This document shows positions 9,903 to 20,379 of a stretch of 64,000 nt of DNA, piece after piece. The notes beneath the pieces were generated by a model. The model was not told the DNA's origin, did not search any database, and was given only the letters and a program-made list of their open reading frames with translations. Both the position numbers and the translations under genes were made by a program. Positions within the stretch are counted from its first letter, which is position 1. Each line of letters begins with the position of its first letter. Origin of the DNA: Lyophyllum atratum (taxonomy: Eukaryota; Basidiomycota; Agaricomycetes; Agaricales; Lyophyllaceae); contig JACGCN010000023.1 of assembly GCA_014905825.1 (NCBI GenBank), positions 124,001 through 188,000 of the forward strand, written 5' to 3'.

Positions 9903-10883
9903 ATGCCCAGTACCGAGCTCATTTCGATCATCATTGCCATCGTCGCCCTCATTGGAACAATTGCCAACGTCTCCCTCACAGTATGGGAAAAGATACGCAC
10001 CGAGCGCCGCAAGCGCTACTACGCGTTGGCAGACGTGGTTGCCAAGTACAGAGACCCCTTGCACCTAGCAGCAGAAGATCTGGCTTCGAAGATCACCAAC
10101 ATCGTCGAGACAGGCCTTGGATCATGGGTTTCTGAAGAAGCCGGTCGCGCACGTCAGGAGTATGCCATGCTTCACACAGCCTTCGTATTCGGACAGTTCT
10201 TTTGCTGGCTGTACATCATTCGCCGAGACACACAGTTCCTGCTACCATCTACCCGATACGATGAGGAAAGCGGAGCACTCAGGACGATTCTGCATGACAT
10301 CCGCCTGACGCTTAGGTCTGGTGGAGATAACTCACTCTTCATGATCCTCACCGGGGAACAAGAAGCTATGGGGGAGGCTATGACTGTGGTGGACGGGGCA
10401 GACCCTGACGAAGAGCAAAACACTGCAGGTGGGGTAGGGAAGCGCTCTGGAGGGCAGTGCCGCTGCATGGGCTACGCTAGCTTCGTGCGTAAGTGGAAAC
10501 GGGATGCTGAGTCCCGAGAGTGGTTCGGGATGATTGTCAGCGGTCTGAAAGAGCTGAATAGACTCAGTCAAGCTGATCGTGCAGGCGCCCGGATTCCTCG
10601 ACGGCGAAGTTCCCCGGACGAGAGGTTACGGCGCCTCCAACACCAACTGGTAAATCTGATCGAGTGTCTGGATCCCCGCGGCCTGCATAGCAAATCCACC
10701 ACTCGCTGTGCAATGCCAGCCCGCGAATGCTTGTGTAGGGGATGTGAAGGGAGAATAACTATCCATGGCGCTTCAGTTGATCATGGAGAATATGCTGGGT
10801 TTGTTGGGCGTACTAAAAAGGTTGAAGGTGATTCCGCGCTTCGCCTGACTCCTGCCCAGGCTTCCCATTATCCTGCAGTTTAG
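9903..10883 (+). CDS. uncharacterised single-exon protein with N-terminal membrane anchor
   Basis: An intronless 326-aa frame, unusual in this intron-dense window. Residues ~5-27 (LISIIIAIVALIGTIANVSL) form one hydrophobic segment, followed by the basic stretch RTERRKRYYAL. It then reads VAKYRDPLHLAAEDLASKI and HTAFVFGQFFCWLYIIRRDTQF. I recall a widespread uncharacterised family with the pattern YRDPLL..A.DLQ.R..NI and FGQ..CW..I.RRE.QFL, but no function. A cysteine cluster CRCMGY (~residue 197) and a C-terminal CAMPARECLCRGC are conserved in the copy at 3973-5823, which is disrupted. The intact copy and the surviving similarity of the broken one show that this is a real gene. The last ~40 residues differ between copies. 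Confidence 0.8.
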   Translation: MPSTELISIIIAIVALIGTIANVSLTVWEKIRTERRKRYYALADVVAKYRDPLHLAAEDLASKITNIVETGLGSWVSEEAGRARQEYAMLHTAFVFGQFFCWLYIIRRDTQFLLPSTRYDEESGALRTILHDIRLTLRSGGDNSLFMILTGEQEAMGEAMTVVDGADPDEEQNTAGGVGKRSGGQCRCMGYASFVRKWKRDAESREWFGMIVSGLKELNRLSQADRAGARIPRRRSSPDERLRRLQHQLVNLIECLDPRGLHSKSTTRCAMPARECLCRGCEGRITIHGASVDHGEYAGFVGRTKKVEGDSALRLTPAQASHYPAV

Positions 10884-11664
10884 CATCCCTCTCTGATGTT
10901 CAACGCTGCTTACTGGAGTTATGAATTAAAGTGGAATCGATACTTCAATTGAGGTCAACATACAGGAATTGAGCCTCTTGTGCTGGCAGGAAAGAAGTTG
11001 AACGATATTCTAAATAAGAGACTTCGCGGTGGACGGTTGATGAACGCCGATCTTTCGTCAGCCCAGGCTGTTTTTATCCTTCACTAGCGAAATCGTACCT
11101 CAACAAGTGCAACCTATCTTTCCGTCTCCTCCACCCCACCCCGCAACCCTGCGGAACCATGATCAGATGCATCGCCCCACGGTCCTGCACCATCGACCCC
11201 TCAATATCCTGCTTCATGAGGTGCTTCTTCATTTTGGATTCGGCTTCCGCGCAAACTTACCGCCTTTGGCTGCCCTTTTCCGGAGCAGACGACTGCCCCG
11301 GGCGTGTATGCCCCTTTCCTCAAGGCAGAAACATCCAGCCAACAACGCGGTGGAGTGGTATAGGAGGTGGGCTAGACAAGAGGTACGAGGTCAGCTCCAT
11401 ATGGCGCAGGAGAATGTATGTGAATCTTACGCTGCGTTGGGAGAGTGGGATACGAGTCCGGAGCTGAAAAGGTTCATGATGGGTGAAGCGGTTAAGCAAG
11501 CAATGGAAACACTCGAGAGGTAGCCCCGTTGGCAATCTAGCAGATACGGTCACCAGCGCACTCTGTTGGAACGGGGCGGTTACCTCATCGAAGTGGAGCT
11601 TATGTTCGCTCGCCTTGGTTGCGACACTGGGATGTGAATACAAGGGGTCTTGACTAAAATACAA
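10884..11664. other. duplicated flank, no confident gene
   Basis: The first ~150 bp resemble the sequence after 5823. A plus-strand frame 11107-11523 (138 codons, ending LKRFMMGEAVKQAMETLER) has no ATG-proximal family features and is not called. Near 11552-11610 the sequence resembles 6805-6860. Confidence 0.4.
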
Positions 11665-12907
11665 CTAATAAACGTTTCCGTTTGAACCAAATGAGAATTG
11701 TAGCATTGTAGGACCAGCGACCGTCGACTCATCCGCAACCTTTCCACCGTCCGACGTGACGAGGACAAAAACGAGCCCAAGGAGGCCTTCCGGGATCAAG
11801 ACCTCGTTCTTGTCGTTTATCTCCACGAAGATAGTGCCAGTCCCTGACAAGAACGCGGCATAGAGCTGTGTATGATCCTCATGCGCTTCGAACTCTAACT
11901 TGGCGTGTTCTCCTTCGGCGGTGGGAGGTACGGTAAGGGTCGGAAACGCTTTCACGGGAAGCGGAGGGTTAGATTCAGGACAGGACTTGATGAATGCGGA
12001 GGCCAGCGTATACACCTGGTTCATATCAAGGGGTGTCTGCGGCGGTGGTCTGGGTGTGGTCTTCGTAATTTGATCTCAGGGCTCACCTCGAAAGCGGTGT
12101 TCCATGGGTTGGATTTGCGGACGGCCGAGTTAATCCAGGCAGCTTGACGGGCTTCGACGCCGAGAATGGACGCGGCGACGGTCAGATACGCCTAGAGATG
12201 GAGTTACGCCAATATGTCGAGACACCAGTAATCGTAGACAGACCTTATCCGTGATGAAGGCAGCTGCGCCGTTGTACGCCGAGGTCCCAACACTCTCGAG
12301 CGCGAAGGAGATGTCTATGAAGGTATTGACGTCTTTGTCATGGCTACAGAATTATAGACACCAAGTTAGGTGGGGTTCTCATGCGCATATAGTCAATACA
12401 TACAATCGATATTTGCAAGGCTCCACAGCCTTCGCTCCAGCAGCCGTAATCGCGCTGGATAAGAACTCGACGTGCGTCTTCTCATGAGCGGCGATCTGTT
12501 CATAACGGCCACGGGTCCACTCGGGATAACCAGCATCGACGAAGTCCTGCTGGGAGTATCTAGCGAGGCCCTCGTCGTAGAACTTATTCTCGAGGTGCTC
12601 AAGGGTCAATGCGAAGTTGAGGATGTCGATATCTGAAGGGAATCGGTAAGGCGGTTGTCATGTGTTACGTGGCGAGTCAAGAACGCACCGGACATGCCAT
12701 CACGCTTGCGATACGACTCTCCACCATGATCACGGTGCTCAAGCGCTAACGCGTAATCGAGAACAACGGAGAAAGTAAAGGGAAGTTTGGTAAAATCAAG
12801 ATGGGAGAAATGGACACACCTGACGGCCCTTCTCGCCCAGAGGGACGCGCGTTTATGACGAAAGGAAAGGCGAGAATGGGAAGAGCGTACGCAATCGTAA
12901 ATTTCAT
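11665..12907 (-). CDS. secreted ferritin-like (Rds1-type) protein
   Basis: Six exons: 12820-12907, 12689-12745, 12404-12632, 12244-12343, 12087-12191 and 11665-12036, encoding 316 aa. The N-terminus MKFTIAYALPILAFPFVINA is a signal peptide. The body has the ferritin-like pattern DIDILNFALTLEHLENKFYD, then PEWTRGRYEQIAAHEKTHV (Glu and E..H residues of a four-helix carboxylate bundle), AGAKAVEPCKY, then FALESVGTSAYNGAAAFITD and ILGVEARQAAWI. This is the Ferritin_2 family, which includes fission yeast Rds1; members are linked to stress and starvation, but the biochemical role is uncertain. The C-terminal ~100 residues are a beta-rich region ending FSFGSNGNVY. A decayed relative lies at 24790-25714. 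Confidence 0.88.
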
Positions 12908-13328
12908 AATAGAGAAAGTGACTTTATATAGGATGTAGTAGGATAGGGATGTGGTAAAGAGCGTGTAGGCGACCGTGTCGATGGTTGGGGTGACGGAAGG
13001 GAGAGAAAATTCCAAGTATGCCTCTATTTATATGGAATTCTGGAATTCTGGACGACGTCACCGGCGCCGATCGCGAGCAACAAGGTTTGGAAGGTCGACG
13101 TGTTTCATTGGCTGGTCGAGGTTGACATGTTGCGGGCTTTCAAAGGATACTGTATTTATAGAATCATCACTTGAACCTGGACAACGTCGAAACATCATGC
13201 ATCAGCTCGGATAGATTAAAATACTCGTTGAGTTGGACGCATCACATGGCGTAGGGGCGCCAAGGGCTGGGGAGGAAGCGCAAAGAACTCTAGAATTCTC
13301 TGGATAGACAAGATAGAAGGCAACAAAT

Positions 13329-14227
13329 CTAGGGTTCTTTAAGGGAAAGCCGCATCGATAGTGCATCTTCCCCATCACCATCTACGAAAGGAAGGCTGAG
13401 CGCTTCGCGGTGAATAGAGCAACGAATTGGTACGTACAATACTTCTTCTCTATTTTCGCCACCTCGAAGCCAAGCGTGTCTCTATACAGACCGATGGCGG
13501 CCTTGTTCGATTTCCGAACATGCAGCGACACAAACTCTGCCTTGTAAACAGAGGTCATCGCCTCTTCTACAGCCCCGCACAAAACTCAATCAGAGGATCG
13601 CCAAGCGTGTTAGGTCGGGAATGGGCGTACGAGAGAGGAGCATCAACTTCTTCGCCAACCCTAGACGCCGGTACGAGCGCAGCACAGATATCGAATTAAC
13701 GTGCCCATGAACAGGTTCCCCCTTCTCTTCAGCGTCTTCTTCTCTGGGAACACAATGCCGATAATCAGAACACGTGTCAAGCCAGTCAAAAAATTTCGCA
13801 ACACACATTTTCGCCAGAACGTAGCCCACGATCCGACCCTTATGGTCCTCCGCGACGAACGACACCTGCGGCCATGTCATCGCATGGTACATCCCTAGAA
13901 CCACAAGCCTCTCCGATGAGCACCATCCCCGCAGTCTGCATCACCCAGCCAGACGAAACACATACAGAACTTCATGACGTAATTTTCTGGCAGATTTTGC
14001 AGATTCGTCGCCTGCATGCCGATCATGTCATCTACCTGCACTAGAAAGAATATTTCGTGAGCAAAACTTCGTATTTCTGGTACATGAGGTGTTCCAGAGC
14101 AGACAGCTCTGGAACCGCGTGACGGATTCAGCGAAGCAGCTAACTGACCTGAATGTCAGATGGAGAAGTGGAACTCGGAGAGGGGGCACAAAAACACGAA
14201 CCGCACCCTTGCTAGTCGGATATTCAT
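13329..14227 (-). CDS. NAA10: N-alpha-acetyltransferase catalytic subunit Naa10/Ard1
   Basis: Catalytic subunit of the NatA complex, which acetylates nascent N-termini at the ribosome together with Naa15. Six exons: 14207-14227, 13966-14035, 13807-13894, 13631-13743, 13438-13566 and 13329-13381; 157 aa. The first exon encodes only MNIRLAR. It continues into [35 protein letters not shown] and [12 protein letters not shown], then the acetyl-CoA loop RRLGLA (Q/RxxGxG/A) and [20 protein letters not shown], ending [20 protein letters not shown]. Length and motif order match Naa10 throughout. The 171-nt first intron is longer than most in the window. Confidence 0.95.
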
Positions 14228-16280
14228 CTTGGCAGTCGTCCGAGAATCGTTGGTCGGGGTAGATATTGGTAGGTCCGGAGGACTCGGGACAAGTCGAGGT
14301 TCGTTGTTGGTGACTGTGGGAAAACTTGCGTAAGCTATTCCCACCGACTTGGTCACATCGCTGCTTCAAGCTTGCGACTTGGCTCCCCCAACCACTGACA
14401 CCAATTGCTCGTTCCTCGTCCTCCGCATCCTATACATCTGGTCAAGCTTGGCCAAATGAAGCTATTTTAACCCGTTATAACTCTCATAGGCTAGCCTTCC
14501 GACGGGGCTATATTTCATCATGTCCATTAGAATCCAATAAATTCGATTCGCAGTCGAAACGACCATCGATGCAGGAACAGATATGAGACCAGGAAACTCT
14601 TGGAACGGTACCTAGTATCCTCTCTTCTTCTTCATTTTAGCACCCGAATGCCTCCAGGAATACGTCGACCCACTTGCCATCAATTCCGCGACATCGAAGC
14701 ACTGTCCGTCTACAGTCCCGTGTACACCGCTCTCTGATGTTATCCGAAACGAACACTTCTTCCCCCTTCTAGCGCTATGGGACGCATGAGTATCCTGGTA
14801 TGACTCTTAAATCGCAACCCGCATCATCGGACGCTCAATCATTCCCTTTCAGACAAACCCCAGGAGTAAGCCTCTCCACATGCTGAGGGGGTCACCAGCT
14901 CCTCGACAGCCCTGGCTGGCTCTTACCTGAGGCCTTTATTCCATTAAAAAAGGTCGATATCCGGGCGAGAAACGGCATGTGATCCAGCTTGGATATTCGT
15001 CGGATTTTTCGTGCTCGATTCACAAATGCTTGTGTCCACGCCCAGCGCTTACCTGGACCTCTCTTCGGTCTGTGGGTAAGGAGTTGACAAGTGATGATAT
15101 TCGGACTGGAGCAAAAGCTTACTCGTGTAATTTAGCGGCCTAGACCTCCCACCCCAGCTGGGCATTGGTCGGTCATCTTATGATTGATGCTCCACCTATA
15201 CCATTCAAAAGGCTTCGAACACCCGTTTTGGGACTTATTCCGACCTCTCTCCGATGTTCCTCGTACACGGCCTACAACGACGCTCAGAGCTTCTCGCACC
15301 AAGCACGTTCCCCTACTTCATGAGAACCAACTATCATTGTGCACGTTGGATCATGTGGTTTCTCGAAATGTGCTTGAGTTTGGGTTGAAGGATCTCACAT
15401 TAATGGTAAGCATAATCTGTTTATGACGCCAGATCTCGCTCACGTCGGTCTTCTCTGGCAGCTGGTCCTCAAGTCGTTCTGTGGCCCTGGCAGCCGGGGA
15501 TTTCAGCCCACCTCCAGCATGGTGTAACGTCTACAAACCTGTCCTGTTCGCCCTTAGAAAAACACAAGCTTATACTGTCGTGGTCCTATGACTGCGAACG
15601 CGGTGTCGCGCTTCCTTGCACTCCTTTGTTTGTTGACAAGGTAACATCTTCAGAAGTTGGGAAGAAACACATGCTAGGCCGTGTGATCACGACTCCATTC
15701 TCTCTCCGAACACGATATGCCTAAATGCCTTCTTGACATCGTCCAGAACAATCATCCCAGTGCTTCTGCTTCGGACTGATGTATGTTCAGGTCCCACGGA
15801 AGTCTCATGAAATCCGGGGACCGGCGCCAGCCGGCGGTGTGCATAGCGCGAATGTTCTCTTTTCTCACCATAAGGTTCTCATACTCCTCGGTTCTTTTTG
15901 TATACTTAGCTTCTTTGCATCGCGATTATTTTTGAAGCTGACACGCTTTCTATATGGGTCGACAATGCTGGGGTAGATAGGCAAGGTACGCATAACAAAG
16001 CACTGCCACCCAGGATCCCACCTGACTCCTTCTCGTTCCCAACAGCGTGCACATGTCAAGTAATGCGGAAGATTCAAGAAGTTCTGTCCAAATTCCAGGG
16101 GTCTTCAGCTGGAATGGAACGCTCGAAGTCCACCTATCCTTCGACATACGACGGTTTGTAGTACTGCGCGTTCGGTCCCGTGGTACATCGTGCTACGGGT
16201 CCTGACAATGAAAACTGCATCCGTTGCGGAACACTTGAAAACATGAGCTCGTGTACGAGTGATGAGGTCATGGAGAACAG
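14228..16280. other. 2-kb gene-poor region
   Basis: No reading frame above ~86 codons shows family features. I see no transposon ends, tRNA or repeat. It may contain decayed genes too degraded to recognise, as well as the promoters of NAA10 and HsbA. Confidence 0.4.
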
Positions 16281-16288
16281 TATAAAAG
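16281..16288 (+). promoter_or_regulatory. TATA box of the HsbA gene
   Basis: TATAAAAG lies 92 bases before the ATG at 16373 and is followed by a pyrimidine-rich leader (TTTTCAAGTCTCTCTCACACC). This matches a strong fungal core promoter for a secreted protein. Confidence 0.7.
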
Positions 16289-16372
16289 GAGCTCGTGGGA
16301 TGCGCAGAACCGCCATCTCATCTCGAGTGTTCACCCAGCTTTTCACACCAGTTTTCAAGTCTCTCTCACACC

Positions 16373-17072
16373 ATGCGTTTCTCCAGCCTCTTCGTCCTCG
16401 CTTCCCTCGCCGTCGGCAGCTTCGCGTCCACCGTCGCTGATGTCCAGGCAGACATTGCCGCCATCTCTTCCCGGCTTACTGCCCTCGACAGCGCAATCAC
16501 CGCGTTCGCGAACCCCGGAGGAACTCTTACTCAGGCTCTTGTACGTCAATAACTTCAACGCGGACACCTTATGCTCATATTATATCCCTCCTAGGCCATC
16601 CACAGCGCCTCCGTCTCCTTGGGCACCGCCATCGACCAGGGCACCACTGATGTCAATGTACGCACCCGCGCATCCTCGCTGCATTCTTAGTCACTCACAT
16701 CTTCAACTTCAGGCCGTCACCCCCCTGCCCATCTCCGAGGCCGACGGTCGCTCGATCCTCACCTCCTTCGAGGCCCTCGAGCCCACGATCGACCACTCCC
16801 TCACTGGCATCGTCGACAGGAAGGCCGCCTTCACCGCCCTCCCCCTCGGCGGCATCCCTGCCCTCGTCAAGCAGGATCTGGCCAACCTCAGCGCCAGCAC
16901 CACCGCATTGGAGAGCGCTTTGATCTCAATCGCACCCGTACGTTCTTCCTCACTCGTCATTGGAGTGTTCGCTTACAACGTCGGTGTGCAGGCTGACCTC
17001 CAGGCCGAGGCGACTGCCCTCAAGACCAGAATCGATGCCGCGTTCGCCACTGCCATCGCCGCGTACGCGTAA
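16373..17072 (+). CDS. hydrophobic surface binding protein (HsbA family), secreted
   Basis: Four exons (16373-16540, 16595-16657, 16713-16937, 16992-17072) encode 178 aa. The signal peptide is MRFSSLFVLASLAVGSFAS. The mature protein is alanine-rich and helical: VADVQADIAAISSRLTALDS, then SVSLGTAIDQGTTDV, AVTPLPISEADGRSILTS and ADLQAEATALKTRIDAAFA. This is the HsbA pattern (PF12296); HsbA of Aspergillus oryzae binds hydrophobic surfaces and recruits lytic enzymes. A TATA box precedes it. A decayed tandem copy follows at 17537, and a third copy with the same exon lengths (168/63/210/81 against 168/63/225/81) lies at 33572-34260. Confidence 0.9.
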
Positions 17073-17536
17073 GGGGTGCTAAAAGTGTCGGTGGGGTTTG
17101 GTCGGTTTTCATACATTGGAAGGTTTCTGTACGGTTTGTTTTGGTTGAAATTTGGAATTCTATGTCATTCACGGTTGAGATTCGGGGGTCATAGGTTGTA
17201 AGCCGTCACCCTCCTGAGAGTGTATTTGTCGCAGAGAGCGCCGATGACTTCGGGAACTTTATATTTTCATGCGTGCCTGCAGCTCATGAGCGTCGGTGTT
17301 GACCTTCGTCGAGCATTACGCCCAGTCAAGTGTTCAGCAACTTGTTCTCGTAATGACACAGCGACGTCAGTCAGGGTCCCAGTGACTTTTTGCCTTTGTT
17401 CTCGCATTTCGCAATGTCAGGACGCCACCTGATCATGACGAATGTACAATTGCAAAACAGCTGACGAGCTGGATAGAATTGCCGTCTGTAGCGGTCATCA
17501 ACTATTCACGACACGGTCCTGCTAACATCGCTCGAC

Positions 17537-18112
17537 ATGCACTTCTCCCGTATCTTTGTTCCCGACCACTGACGGAACTCTGGCTCAGGCTCTTGTATGG
17601 CACCTAACCCAACGGCTTACCCTACCGGAATGCTAATACCTCATCTTTGGAGACTATCCGGAGCAACGCCGTGAGCTTGGGCGTTGCCGTCGACAAAGGC
17701 ACCACGGATATAAAATACTTCGCTTGCAGTCCTCAGTCCTTTTATTTCTCTTGTCTGAACCACACACGAATAGGCTGTCGCACCCATGTCCGTATCCGAG
17801 GCTGACTGTTGTTCAATTCTCACCTCCTATAGCGCTCGAGTTTCCCATGTACCACGCCCTCGCCGGCCTAGCTAAGAAGGATTGCTTCGTTGCCCTTCCC
17901 ATCGGAAACATCCCCGCACTTATCAAACAGCATGTCTCTAATCTCGCCCCAAGTTTCTCCGCATTCGAGATCGCTTGGATCGTGAAGATAGCTGTATGTT
18001 TGCTACTCATCCCCGCCTTCGCGACAACTTGGCTTACAGTGTTCCTGCCCAGGCGGATCTGAAGTCTGAAGCGACAGCCCTCAAGTCTAGGATCGACACC
18101 GCAATCGCTCAA
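17537..18112 (+). pseudogene. decayed tandem copy of the HsbA gene
   Basis: Segments matching all four exons of the neighbouring HsbA gene are present in order: an ATG with MHFSRIF followed at once by a stop, GTLAQAL, SLGVAVDKGTTD, AVAPMSVSEADCCSILTS, then GNIPALIKQHVSNLAPS and finally ADLKSEATALKSRIDTAIA (near 18054-18110). Early stop, deletions and frame changes make a full product impossible. The order shows a tandem duplication that has since decayed. Confidence 0.85.
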
Positions 18113-18252
18113 ACCTTGATATTCTCCCATGATGAGGAACTGACATCGCCCACGCCGCCACCATCTCCGCGCATGCCGTAGATATTACCTTTCCATTCGA
18201 ATACTTCCTAAGATGACCAGTTGATGCTAACGAAAAGCTCTGGCTCGTAATC

Positions 18253-19285
18253 CTACTGGACAGCAGCTGCAAGGTTTTTGGCAATAGCCTCCGACATCGC
18301 TCCCATATCTGAAGTGACGTTGATCTTGTGTCAAGGGCGCGACCATAAGACTGTGAGCAGACTCTTGGACGTAATGAGTGACCCACCATGTCAAAGCCTT
18401 CAGCTGCTCGTTTCGCTGACTGTGCTCCAGAGGTACAGTAGATGGCGCTGTGGATTCAAATCAACCTCGTCACAGGACCGGATGGATGGATGGACTTGAC
18501 AAACCATTTCTTTCCAGCCCCGTGCGCGGCTTGGAGAACTTTCTGGATGATCTTCTCTACATCGGGGTGGGGGTCTGGATTTGGGGGAGCATATCCAAGG
18601 GAGATGGAAAGATCGTAAGGCCCAATGAACAATACATCTGTATCCCAGGGAGTTAGTCGACGGAGCGCGCGACCAAGTCAAATAAAGACACACCAATGCC
18701 ATCGACGGCTGCGATCCCTTCAACGTCCTGTACGCCTTCTTGATTTTCGATCTGCACCATAACAGAAATATTGTCATTCGCCGTGGTCAGGTACTCGGGG
18801 ACGCTGACACCCCAGTTCCCATGAGTAAACGGGCTGCCAAATCCACGCCTCCCAGCAGGAGGAAATCGGCTATCTGACACGACTTCTTTGGCTTTGGAAA
18901 CTGTCGAAACCTACGATTTGTAAGTTTAAGAAGGACGATGTCGAAGGGGGATGCAAACCATAGGGACCAACACGCCGCGTGCGCCTGCATCCAATGCATA
19001 CTTAATCTGCCAGCTTGTGCTGTCAGATACTCCAGTTGCCGGGATTCGAATTATTGCGCTGGGACCGCCGTTGGGAACCGCGCCGTGGATGGCTGCGATA
19101 CTCTCAGCTGCTCCGGGAACTAGGGGAATGAGCCCATGTTCACAGTCAATCACGATCCACGATAGATGGGGGCTCGCTTGAGCCACGGTCCGAGCATGGA
19201 AGATGCCCCCAGTGGTGAGCCAAACTCCAAATGCAGTTTTGTTTGCTTTGAAAACGTTGTTGAACGCGACGGTCGGAGATACCAT
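18253..19285 (-). CDS. HpcH/HpaI family aldolase
   Basis: Class II pyruvate aldolase-like enzyme (2,4-dihydroxyhept-2-ene-1,7-dioate aldolase / citrate lyase beta-like fold). Five exons: 18959-19285, 18694-18910, 18505-18637, 18387-18447 and 18253-18324; 269 aa. Motifs: FGVWLTTGG near the N-terminus, WIVIDCEHG (metal/substrate loop), AIIRIPATG, ALDAGARGVLVPMV, then SRFPPAGRRGFGSPF, VMVQIENQEGVQ (metal-binding Glu), DVLFIGPYDLSISLG and GAMSEAIAKNLAAAVQ. In bacteria the family works in aromatic acid breakdown; in fungi the substrate is unproven. The start at 19285 follows the family; in-frame sequence upstream has no methionine that would fit better. Confidence 0.93.
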
Positions 19286-19778
19286 TGTTCGCGATGGTGA
19301 TGAGAGTCGGAGGGAAGGTTGGGACAGGGGCGATCTCACATAGTGAGCGGTGGGAGAAATACCGGGCCGGTATCTTTGGACCGGGATATACCGTCCTTCC
19401 CCGAGTGTGATTGGCAAAGCTTTTGCAGGAGCCAGAGAGTGGACACGGCAAGTTCTGAACGCTGGACGAGAGAAAGGACTAGAAACAGAGCCGGAAATGT
19501 CGTGAGTGGCTACCAGTATACACCACTGAGTCGCCTGAGCAGCGCATTCGAATATTGATCGTCCAAAAGTTGCTTCTGCATCGTTTGACGTGTTCGGTTT
19601 GGTGTGGGATGGAAAATGAGTGTTTCTTGAGAACAGAACATCTCGCAAGGAGGAGGCAAATACAGAGAGAAATGGAGAAAACACTTCGTTGAATATCGGA
19701 GCTTAGATTTTGTTAATCGGCTTTGTCTGCGGCACTCGGCGCGAGCAAACCTCAATCATTCCCACGTAGTTCAACTTA
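19286..19778. other. aldolase promoter region
   Basis: No gene is supported. A minus-strand frame runs upstream of the aldolase start (to 19684) but lacks a convincing initiator and is probably a leader. The region ends at the hAT target site. Confidence 0.4.
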
Positions 19779-19786
19779 CAACTTGG

Positions 19787-20086
19787 TAGTGTTGCCGCAA
19801 GCCAAGCTGACCTTGAGGTTGAGCTGGCTTGAGCTGCAGTCTAACCAAATCGGGTGCCTTGAGGTGCCTTGAGCACAGGCAGCTCAAGCTGCGGCTTGAG
19901 CGCCAGACGCCAAACATTGATCCCAAACCTTAAACCTAGTGTTGCCGCAAGCCAAGCTGACCTTGAGGTTGAGCTGGCTTGAGCTGCAGTCTAACCAAAT
20001 CGGGTGCCTTGAGGTGCCTTGAGCACAGGCAGCTCAAGCTGCGGCTTGAGCGCCAGACGCCAAACATTGATCCCAAACCTTAAACC
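19787..20086. repeat. exact tandem duplication of the hAT left end (2 x 150 bp)
   Basis: Bases 19787-19936 and 19937-20086 appear identical, each beginning with the terminal motif TAGTGTTGCCGCAAGC. The element therefore carries two consecutive left termini. Only the outer one abuts the target duplication. Confidence 0.93.
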
Positions 20087-20379
20087 CTTATCGATTATCT
20101 TTCATCTTCAACAACGCGTCTCGTCCCTCCATGCTCTTGTCGACGTTCACCAAGCCTGCCCGCTCGAAAGATTTCTTGCGCTTCCTGAGTTTTCTTTTGT
20201 CTGCGGCTGGATCTCACTCAATTAGTGGCGTCGGGCTCAAGATGCCAATTTATCAGAGATATATTGCCCGACACAGTAGCCTTGCCTTCAATGGTTAACA
20301 TAGTAATTTTTCCTCAATCCCTTCCTATGCGAAACATATATAGTTCTGCTTTTTTCCTTCCAATTGGCACATCCTCGCA

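Noticed and set aside
11107..11523. Plus-strand frame of 138 codons ending in a helical stretch
   Set aside because: No family signal, proline/histidine-rich start typical of chance, located in a duplicated flank; kept only as a note.
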